From NCBI GenBank assembly GCA_005954745.1, contig CP040679.1, forward strand, positions 1 to 64,000: 64,000 bases of DNA, read 5' to 3'. A model generated the notes under the pieces. That model saw only the letters and a list, made by a program, of their open reading frames with translations, was not told the DNA's origin and searched no databases. Positions 43,706-52,652 of the stretch are shown piece by piece (position 1 is the first letter of the stretch; each line of letters starts with the position of its first letter). The translations under genes were made by a program, and so were the position numbers. This DNA is from Halostella pelagica. Lineage in GTDB: Archaea > Halobacteriota > Halobacteria > Halobacteriales > Natronoarchaeaceae.

Positions 43706-44578
43706 ATGGAGACGCTCCTCCCCATCTTCCTTGCGCTTCTCACTGCGTTCGCCTTCGCTGTCTCGACGGTTCTGGTGAGGGTCGGCGTGAAAAATTCCAG
43801 CCCGCTGGTCGCACTCGTCGTGACGATGGCCGTCAACGTCGTCGTCCTCTGGATACTGAGTGCCATCCAGTACGAGGTCATCGTCGACCTCTGGGCCTGG
43901 AGATGGTTCATCCTCGCAGGGGTGTTCGCCCCCGCGCTCGGCCGCCTCGCCAACTACGTCGGTATCCAGCGGGTCGGTGTGAACCTCGTCTCGCCGATCA
44001 GCAACATGAACCCGCTTGTCTCCGTCGTCCTCGCCATCGTTTTGCTGGGTGAACGTCTGTCGTTCGCTGGCTACAGCGGGGTACTGCTCGCCGTCGTCGG
44101 TGGCGTTTTACTCGCCACTGTCAAGGGAGACAGTGACTTCCAGATCCGTCGCATCGACCTCCTCTACCCCGTTTTCGGGGCGGTCACGTACGGTACAGTC
44201 CAGATCTTCCGAAAGCTCGGTACCGGTCTCGTCGCCGCACCGACTATCGGAGCCGCGGTGAATCTGACCACGTCCTTCGTAATCGTAGTAGTCGGACTGG
44301 CCCTGACCGGTCGGTTGCGTACGCTCACCGCACCCCGTCAGGAACTGGTGACCTTCGGTGCCGCCGGCGTCGTCTCCAGTATCGGCCTCGCATCGCTGTA
44401 TGCGGCGATCAGCCTCGGGAAGGTTACGATCGTAACACCGATCTTCAACGCGTCACCCCTGTTCGTCCTGCTGTTGACGGGGCTATTCGTTCGGAGCGAC
44501 GAAGTGTTCAGCAAGCGAGTGTTCGTCGGGACTGCAACCGTCGTCGCCGGCGTCGTTCTGTTGGCCACCTCGACGTGA
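43706..44578 (+). CDS. EamA/DMT family transporter
   Basis: A 290-residue membrane protein with ten predicted segments in two EamA repeats, the first including LVSPISNMNPLVSVVLAIVL and the second VTIVTPIFNASPLFVLLLTG. It begins 6 nt after the aspartate dehydrogenase stop, so it is probably co-transcribed. Likely an exporter or importer of an amino acid or metabolite. Substrate unknown. Confidence 0.9.
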   Translation: METLLPIFLALLTAFAFAVSTVLVRVGVKNSSPLVALVVTMAVNVVVLWILSAIQYEVIVDLWAWRWFILAGVFAPALGRLANYVGIQRVGVNLVSPISNMNPLVSVVLAIVLLGERLSFAGYSGVLLAVVGGVLLATVKGDSDFQIRRIDLLYPVFGAVTYGTVQIFRKLGTGLVAAPTIGAAVNLTTSFVIVVVGLALTGRLRTLTAPRQELVTFGAAGVVSSIGLASLYAAISLGKVTIVTPIFNASPLFVLLLTGLFVRSDEVFSKRVFVGTATVVAGVVLLATST

Positions 44579-44696
44579 ACCGTCCGGAGAGATACGGTGT
44601 TTCATGAAGCGTGCGGTGAGATACGGTGTTTCACCACGGTTCGCGCGTTCGGTCGACACAAACACTTTTCTCCGTATATTCGTACTACTACCAACG

Positions 44697-45122
44697 ATGG
44701 CAGTACTCGTAGCTGTAAACGACACGGAAGGAGCGGATCGAGTAATCACCGTCGCGAAGGATCTGGCGGATACTCACGACGAGGAGCTGGTCGCACTCCA
44801 CGTCATCACAGAAGAGTCCTACGAGCGGCGTGCAGAGAACGCGGACGACTACTTCCGCGACGACGCCACCCACGACGCGAAACAGGTGGCTGATCGGCTC
44901 GTGGGAGACGCGCTCGAACGCGCGGACGATGTCACAGTCGCTGGTCGTGTCGGAACGCCCGCGTCCGCGATTCTCGAAGCGGCCCAGTCGAGGGACGTCT
45001 CCTACGTCGTTGTCGGGTCGCGAAAACGATCACCAGTCGGGAAGGCTCTACTCGGCAGTACGACGCAGTCCATCCTGTTGCACGCGGATATGCCCGTGGT
45101 CGCAGTCCCCGACGAATCCTAG
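44697..45122 (+). CDS. Universal stress protein (UspA), single domain
   Basis: A 141-residue UspA domain: MAVLVAVNDTEGADRV at the N-terminus and the nucleotide-binding GSRKRSPVGKALLGSTTQ near the C-terminus, followed by VVAVP. I start at the ATG at 44697, just downstream of TATATT at 44675-44680. The open frame upstream to 44604 is not protein-like. It probably binds ATP. It sits between two DMT transporters, of which the second is on the opposite strand. Confidence 0.92.
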   Translation: MAVLVAVNDTEGADRVITVAKDLADTHDEELVALHVITEESYERRAENADDYFRDDATHDAKQVADRLVGDALERADDVTVAGRVGTPASAILEAAQSRDVSYVVVGSRKRSPVGKALLGSTTQSILLHADMPVVAVPDES

Positions 45123-45145
45123 CGTCGAAACACAGACGCTGTGGC

Positions 45146-46033
45146 TCAGCCGTCAGTTAAGACGGACTGTAAGACGATACCAACGCCGATAGCGGCACCG
45201 CCCAGCATCTTCGGAACGGTCAACACTTCGTCGAGGAGGGCGACGGACAGGAGCGTCGAGACGAGCGGGATCACGAGCAAGCGGAGCGCGGCAACGGGCG
45301 CAGTTGCCTGTTCGAGGCCTGCGTTGAGAAGCAGTAACCCCCCACCAGTCACGACGATAGCCAGATAACACAGTACGAGTACGGACGACAGACTCGGAGT
45401 CGGCCGAACGGATTCCTCGCTCGTGAGGAAGAATACGACCAGCGGCGGGATCGAGAGGAAGTGAGCGAAGAAAGTCACGGAAAGATAGTCGAGGTCAAAG
45501 CGCCCGTTCCAGTATCGAGTCAACAACAGATAACTCATGAACGACAGCGACCCGGCGAGTGCGAGTAGGTCACCGACGAAAGTCGGCGAACTGAAGAGGT
45601 CGATGATACGTCCGTTGCCAACGATAACGTAGACGCCGGTGAGTGCGAGAGTCAACCCGATACCGTCGGCGAGGCGAAGGCGAGTTGCCAGGAGAAGTGG
45701 GGCAACGACAGAGACGAAAATCGGATACGTCGAAATTATGAACGAGACGTTCACCGGTGTAGAGTGCTGAACCGCGACGGTCTGCAAGAGATAGAACAAC
45801 GCGACGCTCGTCCACCCGAGAACCGTGAGCGGTAGGAGATGTGCCCTCTCGACTATGAACGGTTCGCGGCCGTAGATCACGGCCAAAACCCCGCCGAGGA
45901 ATAGCGTTCCCAGAACGACCCGAAAGAGGACGACCTCCGCTGGTGTGAACGGACCCAGCAGCACCTGGAGCGACGGGTACGCCGTCCCCCACAAAACACC
46001 CGCTACGATCGGGTAATACTGCCGATAGGACAT
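45146..46033 (-). CDS. EamA/DMT family transporter
   Basis: A 295-residue ten-segment DMT protein (VLWGTAYPSLQVLLGPF in the first segment, FISTYPIFVSVVAPLLLA ending the first repeat, and APVAALRLLVIPLVSTLLS in the second repeat). I use the ATG at 46033 (MSYRQYYPIV), because a reverse-strand TTTAAG element lies about 27 nt upstream at 46060-46065. The frame extends to 46108 but lacks family similarity there. Substrate unknown. Confidence 0.9.
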   Translation of the reverse strand: MSYRQYYPIVAGVLWGTAYPSLQVLLGPFTPAEVVLFRVVLGTLFLGGVLAVIYGREPFIVERAHLLPLTVLGWTSVALFYLLQTVAVQHSTPVNVSFIISTYPIFVSVVAPLLLATRLRLADGIGLTLALTGVYVIVGNGRIIDLFSSPTFVGDLLALAGSLSFMSYLLLTRYWNGRFDLDYLSVTFFAHFLSIPPLVVFFLTSEESVRPTPSLSSVLVLCYLAIVVTGGGLLLLNAGLEQATAPVAALRLLVIPLVSTLLSVALLDEVLTVPKMLGGAAIGVGIVLQSVLTDG

Positions 46034-46142
46034 CTCGATACCGCGTTTCTGAACGCGAGTACTTAAATCCCTTTCGCTTAAAATGCACAGAGAACAGATG
46101 ACTGACAAAACGTTTTTGTAGCAGCATACGTCAGAGATAGAT

Positions 46143-46349
46143 ATGGCTACTGGAGAGACTGCATTCCCTGAATGTTGCGGCTTCTGCCCACATCGGCAGA
46201 AGTTCTCGGCCGGCTGTGACCACGACCTCCGTCAGTCGCTCGTTTCCGAACTGGCGACGGAATCCGAGCAGACCTGCCCAGTATTCAACGACTGGCGGAC
46301 CCAGGAGATGAAGCGTCTCGCTGACAACCTCCCGTCGTCTATCGAGTAA
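46143..46349 (+). CDS. Small Cys-rich protein, possible zinc binder
   Basis: A 68-residue protein starting MATGETAFPECCGFCPHRQ. Five Cys are present: two adjacent (Cys11-Cys12), Cys15, Cys25 in SAGCDHDLR and Cys45 in TCPVF. Together with His17 and His27 they could bind zinc or an Fe-S centre. No family is recognised. The composition is protein-like and the start is well placed after a TATA-like region near 46111-46118 (TTTTTGTA). Confidence 0.65.
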   Translation: MATGETAFPECCGFCPHRQKFSAGCDHDLRQSLVSELATESEQTCPVFNDWRTQEMKRLADNLPSSIE

Positions 46350-46628
46350 GGACATCAGCAGTACGGCGATTTGATCGAGGTACAACGGATATAAGATATG
46401 TATCGTTCGCCGCTTCGGTGGGCTTCCATCCCCGGTTACGTGGATGTTCACGCAGAAACTCGCACATAGACAGCCGTTTTCGTCCAATGTCCGCAGTCGC
46501 CGGTCAACGTTCCTCTTCTCGAACAGCCTCACCGGACCAGTGCTGTACATCTCGCTGATACCCGGAGGTTCCGTAGATGCCTTTCGAATATAGAAGGAAT
46601 TATCAGATCTTCTCTCCGTCTTCGACCT

Positions 46629-46790
46629 ATGGTAGTACCAGCCCACCTCGGATTCGCTCACCCCAACCTGCTGTGGATAGTTGGAGCCGGGATTCTCGCA
46701 TTCGCGGCCGGACTCGGGGTCAACCTGTATAGATCGAACTCCAATAGTAGTCCTCCTGACCCTGCTGCCAGCGACGAGGAAGCGAAGTGA
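46629..46790 (+). CDS. Small single-TM protein (53 aa)
   Basis: A short frame encodes MVVPAHLGFAHPNLLWIVGA followed by a continuing hydrophobic segment (ILAFAAGLGVNLY) and a polar tail ending DEEAK. The layout is one membrane helix (residues about 14-37) with a cytosolic acidic tail. The start ATG at 46629 lies about 25 nt after an AT-rich AATTATC. Haloarchaeal genomes encode many similar micro-membrane proteins. No function can be assigned. Confidence 0.65.
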   Translation: MVVPAHLGFAHPNLLWIVGAGILAFAAGLGVNLYRSNSNSSPPDPAASDEEAK

Positions 46791-47205
46791 AAGCCGAGAG
46801 CTGTTAATTGTATATAGCAATATTTGGTTTACAGGGGGTCCCCAGCCGTAGAAGGAGACAGTACTTTTGGCTACAGTATTGAAGCGTGGAATCCCGCAAT
46901 TGGGGCACGCAGAACAGTTCTCGACGCAGTTTCTCGTCGTTAAGCCCATCCCCTCCGATACAAGTACTGAAACACCGAAAGCGAGTATCTAACTCCGGGT
47001 ATTAGCATAGCGTTCACTCGTTGTCCGGGGGGTTCGCCACTGGTCAGATGAGCTATGAGTTCTCCCCGTGGGCTCTGTTGAAACCCTGGTACAGAACGTG
47101 TAGTCACGACACCGTCGGGCGCTGACTGCGTTAAAGAGAGCGCCCGGATTCAGGGTACGGTGCCAGTTCCAGAACGTTCTTGCTGCTGCCAACGAACCGA
47201 CAGGT
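46791..47205. other. Intergenic stretch without recognisable gene
   Basis: About 415 bp. It contains GGGCTCTGTTGAAACCCTGG at 47069-47088, which reminds me of the ends of some haloarchaeal insertion sequences. No second end or transposase is visible. Nothing else is recognised. Confidence 0.35.
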
Positions 47206-47871
47206 ATGCGCCGCCGCGCATTCCTCGCGTCCGCCCTGACCGCCGCCTCCACCATCGTTGCGGGGTGTAGCTCCACCGAATCGCGAACCGAATACACGGA
47301 CCCGACGGTAAAGGCCGACGACAATCCTCGGGATAACGCGAAGTATCTCGAATTTCGCGGAAACGACGTGGATCTCGCCACCGTGGGTGTCGACCCCAGG
47401 TTTGCACCTTTGCCGAGCACTCTCCGCACGACGATTTCGCACCGTGAGGACACCAAACTGCAGTCGTTCACACAACGGTTCATGGCACCGGACGGTGGCG
47501 AGACCCCACCGCAGGTTTCTCTCCGAGGGCCGTTCATGGGTGACCACAGCCCCCACCCAACCGTGTCACTGTTCCGGGACGGGATGGCTGCGGTCGTCAA
47601 AGTCCACCGGTTCGGTGAACTTGCCGATGAGACCGCATTCATCGACCTCTCAGTCACCCAATGGCCGGAATCAGCCCGCCAACTCGTCGTTGAGAATACC
47701 GTCGAACTCACGGAACCAGGGCTAACTGACCGAACATACGTCCTCGACGGTCAACTCGAATTCGAGTTCACCGCCGAGACCGGAGCCGGCGAGCGGACCG
47801 CTGATACTACCGATTCGGTGGAGGAAGGCCGTCGAGCACGGGTATCGGGGGTCTCCGTTAATACCATATGA
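47206..47871 (+). CDS. Tat-exported lipoprotein of unknown function
   Basis: A 221-residue protein with signal MRRRAFLASALTAASTIVAG and lipobox VAGC (Cys21). The mature part has no recognised domain: it contains DNAKYLEFRGNDVDL, HPTVSLFRDGMAAVVKVHRF and a beta-rich TYVLDGQLEFEFTAE strand. Probably anchored outside the membrane. It stands alone, between non-coding stretches, just before the lower-GC island. Confidence 0.8.
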   Translation: MRRRAFLASALTAASTIVAGCSSTESRTEYTDPTVKADDNPRDNAKYLEFRGNDVDLATVGVDPRFAPLPSTLRTTISHREDTKLQSFTQRFMAPDGGETPPQVSLRGPFMGDHSPHPTVSLFRDGMAAVVKVHRFGELADETAFIDLSVTQWPESARQLVVENTVELTEPGLTDRTYVLDGQLEFEFTAETGAGERTADTTDSVEEGRRARVSGVSVNTI

Positions 47872-48601
47872 CTGCCGTGGAACGAGAGTAGCCTCCGAGT
47901 CCCAACGTCACCGACGAACGAACGGCATTTGATCGATTCGGGTCATGTAGACATCGCTTCGTCCTGCGAGACTCGTACGTGTAGTGGTGCTTGCAGGAGA
48001 GGTGGCATCGAACAAAGCGGTGTCAAGAGAGCCTCACCATGGGTTTAGCTCACCAACGGCTACAGATTAGGCAACACTCCGCCGGCGATACAGATTGTTC
48101 AGCACCCATATACATTCGGACTGACAAGTGTGTCGAGCGACTTCCGGTTCGATCAATTCAATGGCTAAGTCGCTGAGCGGGGCCAGAAGTGTCGAATGGC
48201 GTGTCCCCGGCGCTGGCCCGGGAGTAACGTCATTTCCGCTGAGTTTGCGCTTGGCGGCTTCCCCGACAGCGTCGCCCCACGGAATTCTACTGCTGTTTTC
48301 TGGGCTAAACGTGAGTGGAGTAGTTGCCGCTCATTTTCGACCGAAACCGCAAGAGGGCGCAGGAATTATCTCGTTTAGGAGAAAGCATAAATCCCATAGT
48401 GCGATATAGAATACAGACCATCGCCGGTCAGAGATTCGGAATGCTCTCAGCTACAAATCGGTTTCATATCAAGGAGAATAGAAATGAAGTCGGTGGCGAG
48501 ATGTCAGGTGCAGAGGTTCGGAGAGTACACGCGTGCAAATGAACAATTAAATAATACTTCCATGGTGTTCTAAGTGGCCCCAGGTACCTATCTGGTCAAG
48601 A
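47872..48601. other. 730-bp non-coding stretch at the left edge of the accessory island
   Basis: No open frame with convincing protein composition. The sequence becomes AT-richer from about 48360. I see no tRNA or obvious attachment site. It marks the transition into the low-GC island. Confidence 0.4.
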
Positions 48602-50203
48602 ATGACGCGAATTCTAGATAATCTGAATCGAGCGAGGAATGATCCAGAGAGCGACTATCACCTCGTCATTTCTCTCCGAGACCTACTTTCTCAGGTCCGC
48701 TCAGGCTCTATCGCATCACGATCGGTTCTGGAAGAGCGCCTCGGCGACCCGGATGCCAGCCCGCTACTCGAAGCCGTCTACTACCACGCGTATTGGGAAC
48801 TCGCGGATGAAGACCCTTACACCGAAGGTGCACAGCCTGCGCTCCAAAGCTATCAAGAGGCGTTTGAAGCTGCTACGGAAAACGAGTGGTCTGGAGTCGC
48901 TGTATTCTGTGTCTCCGAACTCATCACGCTATATGGGGAGCTAAATCATGAGGAAGAGCTTGGATTGTGGCTTGAGACAGGAGTTTCCGTACTAGAAACC
49001 GAATACGGTGATCAAGAAGCGCACTTAGGTAATGTCGGCAGGCTTCTCGATACCATTCAACGACATCGGCATGTTGCCCCGAGACCGGTTCTCCAGCGTG
49101 CCATCGACTATCTTCAGGAGCGGGTGGAGTATGCTCGGCAGCGGAATGCGTATTGGAATGAGCGCGGGTTCCTTGACGATCTCATTGATTTGAAAGCTTA
49201 TCTTGGTGAGGATACGAGCGCGGAAAAGGCGGCTATCGCTGATTCGTTTGAGGCTGAAGCTGAGAAGAAGGGGGAACGGAGCAGCATGGTTCGTGCATCA
49301 GTTTTGTCTACCGCTATCGAGCGTTGCGAGGAGTTTGTTGATCAGAGACGGGTTGCGGAGTGGAAACGTGAAATCCGGGAGGCGAACCGAACTGCCTTCC
49401 AAGATGAGATGACCGAAATCTCGCATCAACCCGACGAAGAAGCCACCGAGGAGCTCGAAGACGCGATTGAGTCACTGGTCGAAACGTACGAAGATTGGAT
49501 TGACCAGTTCGACCCATCGTCAGCGTTCAAACTCCTCCTCGCTCAGAGGACATTTGTTCCCGATTTGGAGACATCCCGCGAAATAGCGGAAGGGTCGATT
49601 GTTAGTGAAATCATCACACGCACTACGATTTCACCAGAAGGCGATACTGTTGCAGTTCGTGACCCGAACGACGATCTAGACCAGCGCCCAGCCAATTATG
49701 GGCCGATGGCTCAGTTCTCCGATAGACTCCTCAGTAGTCTCTTGTATCGACTGATTTCGCGTGGAATCCTCGTGGAGCATCATTTTTACCGGCTGATTTG
49801 GGATGCCCACTGGCTGACCATCGATGACCAAGCATTCCTAACAGATCTCGTTATTGCATTCTTCTCTAACCGGTATGCAGAGGCACTGCATATCGGTGTT
49901 GCCCGACTTGAAGGCGTGACTGCGAGAACACTCGAACACCAAGGTGTTCCGATAACGAAGTTTGAATCCAGAGAAAGTGAGCAGCGTTCCCTGGGTGGGT
50001 TACTTCGTCAGATGCGTGGCACCGTTGATGAAAACGTCATCTCGTATCTCAACTACCGGTACGTGGACCCAGCTGGGCTGAATCTCCGGAACCGTGTCTC
50101 ACATGGTCAACTCCGCTATGGCGTGGCCGGATTCCACCACACCGCTCTCTGCTTATTCGACATCTTCCGGACAATCAGTGAAATAGAGACCGCCTATCCG
50201 TAG
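48602..50203 (+). CDS. DUF4209-like protein with a C-terminal HEPN-type RNxxxH motif
   Basis: A 533-residue mostly helical protein. The N-terminal 250 residues look like a helical-repeat region (LEAVYYHAYWELADEDPYTEG). The C-terminal domain contains GVPITKFESRESEQRSLGGLL, PAGLNLRNRVSHGQLRYG and a final helix. The NLRNRVSHG segment (Arg496, His501) fits the R-x4-H signature of HEPN domains, which often form RNase active sites in toxin and defence proteins. DUF4209 proteins share this ending. Function unproven. GC content is lower than in the core genes. Confidence 0.8.
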   Translation: MTRILDNLNRARNDPESDYHLVISLRDLLSQVRSGSIASRSVLEERLGDPDASPLLEAVYYHAYWELADEDPYTEGAQPALQSYQEAFEAATENEWSGVAVFCVSELITLYGELNHEEELGLWLETGVSVLETEYGDQEAHLGNVGRLLDTIQRHRHVAPRPVLQRAIDYLQERVEYARQRNAYWNERGFLDDLIDLKAYLGEDTSAEKAAIADSFEAEAEKKGERSSMVRASVLSTAIERCEEFVDQRRVAEWKREIREANRTAFQDEMTEISHQPDEEATEELEDAIESLVETYEDWIDQFDPSSAFKLLLAQRTFVPDLETSREIAEGSIVSEIITRTTISPEGDTVAVRDPNDDLDQRPANYGPMAQFSDRLLSSLLYRLISRGILVEHHFYRLIWDAHWLTIDDQAFLTDLVIAFFSNRYAEALHIGVARLEGVTARTLEHQGVPITKFESRESEQRSLGGLLRQMRGTVDENVISYLNYRYVDPAGLNLRNRVSHGQLRYGVAGFHHTALCLFDIFRTISEIETAYP

Positions 50204-50406
50204 TTGCCAATACGGTTTCTTTATTCAGAATGAGAGATGAAACAGCCGGTCAGTACATCTGCCTACCTAGCAACCCTGTCTGGTGAAGAAATATCGACCA
50301 ATAGGATTTCAACGGGTTCACTGGTTCAATATTTCGCCGCCATTTTATGTTAAATTTTCGTTATTCTGAAGAGAAGCTTCAAGACGGGTGAGGAAAAGCC
50401 CCATAC

Positions 50407-50706
50407 GTGAGCGAATTTTCGAACTGGCGTGATGGTGATTTACTGAATTGGCGTGATGAGGAAGTACTCTATGAATATCATGTGAGGAAAGGCTGGAGTC
50501 CTGAGAAGATCGCCAAAGAAGCAGATGTTCCAGAAGCACTGGTCAAGGACTATCTGGAAAGTCGTGATTTGCTAAATGCCGAACTAGAACAGCCACAGCA
50601 CACTTGTCCGGATTGTGGAGAACAATTCGAGTCCGTAGACAACTGGGCAGACCATCACCAATCCGAACACTATAATTGGGAAGTTCATCGGTCTGAACGC
50701 TTCTAA
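50407..50706 (+). CDS. Small C2H2-type zinc-finger protein
   Basis: A 99-residue protein starting with GTG at 50407 (SEFSNWRDGDLLNWRD). The N-terminal half includes an HTH-like stretch, WSPEKIAKEADVPEALVKD. A classical C2H2 finger follows: CPDCGEQFESVDNWADHHQ with a second His at SEH. Likely a DNA- or RNA-binding regulator. It sits between the DUF4209-like gene and the propeller gene, in the same direction. Confidence 0.8.
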   Translation: MSEFSNWRDGDLLNWRDEEVLYEYHVRKGWSPEKIAKEADVPEALVKDYLESRDLLNAELEQPQHTCPDCGEQFESVDNWADHHQSEHYNWEVHRSERF

Positions 50707-50907
50707 CAACTGTCTACAATGGTCTACGTACATACGAGGGAGACCTATCGGATGCTCCGAGAGAGATCAGTTGAGAGCCTCATCAGCTAACAAGATTAGC
50801 GAGGCATCCAGTAAGTATATGGCCAGGTTCACCAATTTATCAGCGAATGTGAGGGTTGCGTGCAATATTGGGGTTTAAGAGGCCTGGCTGAATTGATCGG
50901 GCAGGCC

Positions 50908-52650
50908 ATGAATTCATCTCCGCTCACCCGGCGGACTTTTCTGAACTCTGTTGGCGTACTTACAGGTGGCACGCTACTTTTAGACTCTACTCAGGCGCAA
51001 GCTGCCACTGCAGTAAATCGGGCTGGATTAACCAGCACAGCAGCAGAGAATGCTTGGCCCGAATTCCAAGGAGGGCCAAAGAACATCGGCGCGAACACCG
51101 AATCGACACCACTCAAAGACCCGGTCGAAGTAAAATGGAAGGGTGCAACATCGGGAGCAATTACGACCGCGATCGCCGTCCAAGACGGCACATTATACGT
51201 CGGAAGTTATGACGGTAACCTCTACGCCTTCGACACGGAGACCGGTGAAGAAGAGTGGCGACATGAAGTAGCCGGACGTGCCACTGGTGGTGTTTCAGTT
51301 CACGGTACACAAGTCTACGTTGGCGATGATCAAGGGAAATTGTACGCCCTTACCACCGACGGTGCAGTCAAGTGGACATACCAGAGCCCCGATGACAGCA
51401 TCAGTGCTTCAATCACCACCACCTCCGAGTATATCACATTCATCGGCTCCGTTGACAGCGGCATTCATTCGCATTTCCACGCCCTCAATCACGATGGCGA
51501 GGAGATTTTCACTACTAACGGCACCGGCTTCTCGGACTATGATTCTTGGACGTTCCACTCTGTGCCACCGACAATCGATGGCGACCTTGCCTACATCCCG
51601 ACTGGATCGGGAATCGTCGAGCTAGATATCGAGAACCAGGAAATCAACTGGACTGGCGCATACGCCAACACCGCTCCAAGCCTTGTGAACCGTTCTCTCG
51701 TCGCAGCCTCCTATGGTGACATCTCCTCATCAAACACCTCGAATGGAGGTTCGAACTGGAGCACGGGCATCCCTGATGAAGAAATCTATTTCGCGCATGG
51801 AGATTCGCCAGCAGTCGTCGATAGAACCGTCATCACCGCAGTTGGCAGTCGAGATAACGACAAGGGATACGTCTACGGTCATGACCTCGTCACCGGTGAC
51901 AGACAGTGGGAGACAAAGATCCAAACCGATCTTTCATCCGCTCCAGTAACGGATGGTACATACGCCTATATCGGCGATCATTCCGGGACTATTCACGCTC
52001 TGTCCGTAGAATCGGGCAGCAAGGCTTGGACAGTCGAGGCAGGCAACGGCGTCTACAGCCAACTCGCAATTGTCAATGGCGTACTCTACGTTGGAGACCG
52101 TGATGGATACGTCTATGCGATTCATAACGCCCCTCCGAACGACCCCCCAGAACCACGGTTCGAAATTGCCCCATCAGAACCCCAAGTCGGAGAATTGGTG
52201 CAATTCGATGCAAGCGCCAGCACGGATGACAAAACAATCGAGACATACGAGTGGCACTTCGACGGTAACAACGTCGCCGATGCAACAGGTTCGCTAGTAG
52301 AGCGACAATTCTCTGTATCCGGAGAACACACAATCAAACTAGTCGTCGAAGATGACGATGGGGCGACGAAACCGCTAACGAAAACCGTAACAGTTCGAGA
52401 GCGGACATCTACTTCAACGTCTACATCCAGTAGAACAACCTCAGACAGTACTACGACGTCAACAGAGATCTCTACTACTGGCCCAACGGGAGAACAGTCG
52501 GCCTCCGAAGCAGGATTGTTTTCCGCTGGCCGGGGCTTCCTCACATCAGGTGACGGCTTGCTAATTAACAAACTCTCGGCGTGGATGCTCTCAGTCATTG
52601 GCTTTAGCGTGTCTCTCGCCGGTGTCGTCTACACTATGCTCAAAGAATAG
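50908..52650 (+). CDS. Tat-exported PQQ-like beta-propeller protein with PKD domain and C-terminal membrane anchor
   Basis: A 580-residue surface protein. Twin arginine in LTRRTFLNSVGVLTGG, then PQQ-type blades marked by repeated LYVGSYDGNLYAFDTETGEE, VYVGDDQGKLYALT and LYVGDRDGYVYAI. A PKD domain follows (PEPRFEIAPSEPQ ... YEWHFDG ... FSVSGEHTIKLVVEDDDG), then a Ser/Thr-rich linker (RTSTSTSTSSRTTSDSTTTS) and a C-terminal helix (WMLSVIGFSVSLAGVVYTML). Probably a ligand- or partner-binding exoprotein. The next gene begins 2 nt after the stop. Confidence 0.88.
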   Translation: MNSSPLTRRTFLNSVGVLTGGTLLLDSTQAQAATAVNRAGLTSTAAENAWPEFQGGPKNIGANTESTPLKDPVEVKWKGATSGAITTAIAVQDGTLYVGSYDGNLYAFDTETGEEEWRHEVAGRATGGVSVHGTQVYVGDDQGKLYALTTDGAVKWTYQSPDDSISASITTTSEYITFIGSVDSGIHSHFHALNHDGEEIFTTNGTGFSDYDSWTFHSVPPTIDGDLAYIPTGSGIVELDIENQEINWTGAYANTAPSLVNRSLVAASYGDISSSNTSNGGSNWSTGIPDEEIYFAHGDSPAVVDRTVITAVGSRDNDKGYVYGHDLVTGDRQWETKIQTDLSSAPVTDGTYAYIGDHSGTIHALSVESGSKAWTVEAGNGVYSQLAIVNGVLYVGDRDGYVYAIHNAPPNDPPEPRFEIAPSEPQVGELVQFDASASTDDKTIETYEWHFDGNNVADATGSLVERQFSVSGEHTIKLVVEDDDGATKPLTKTVTVRERTSTSTSTSSRTTSDSTTTSTEISTTGPTGEQSASEAGLFSAGRGFLTSGDGLLINKLSAWMLSVIGFSVSLAGVVYTMLKE

Positions 52651-52652
52651 CG

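Noticed and set aside
47069-47088. GGGCTCTGTTGAAACCCTGG resembling an IS end
   Set aside because: No second end, target duplication or transposase is visible; my memory of the match is weak.
48128-48409. 93-codon frame left of the island
   Set aside because: Composition is low in acidic residues and not protein-like, and no start signal is evident.
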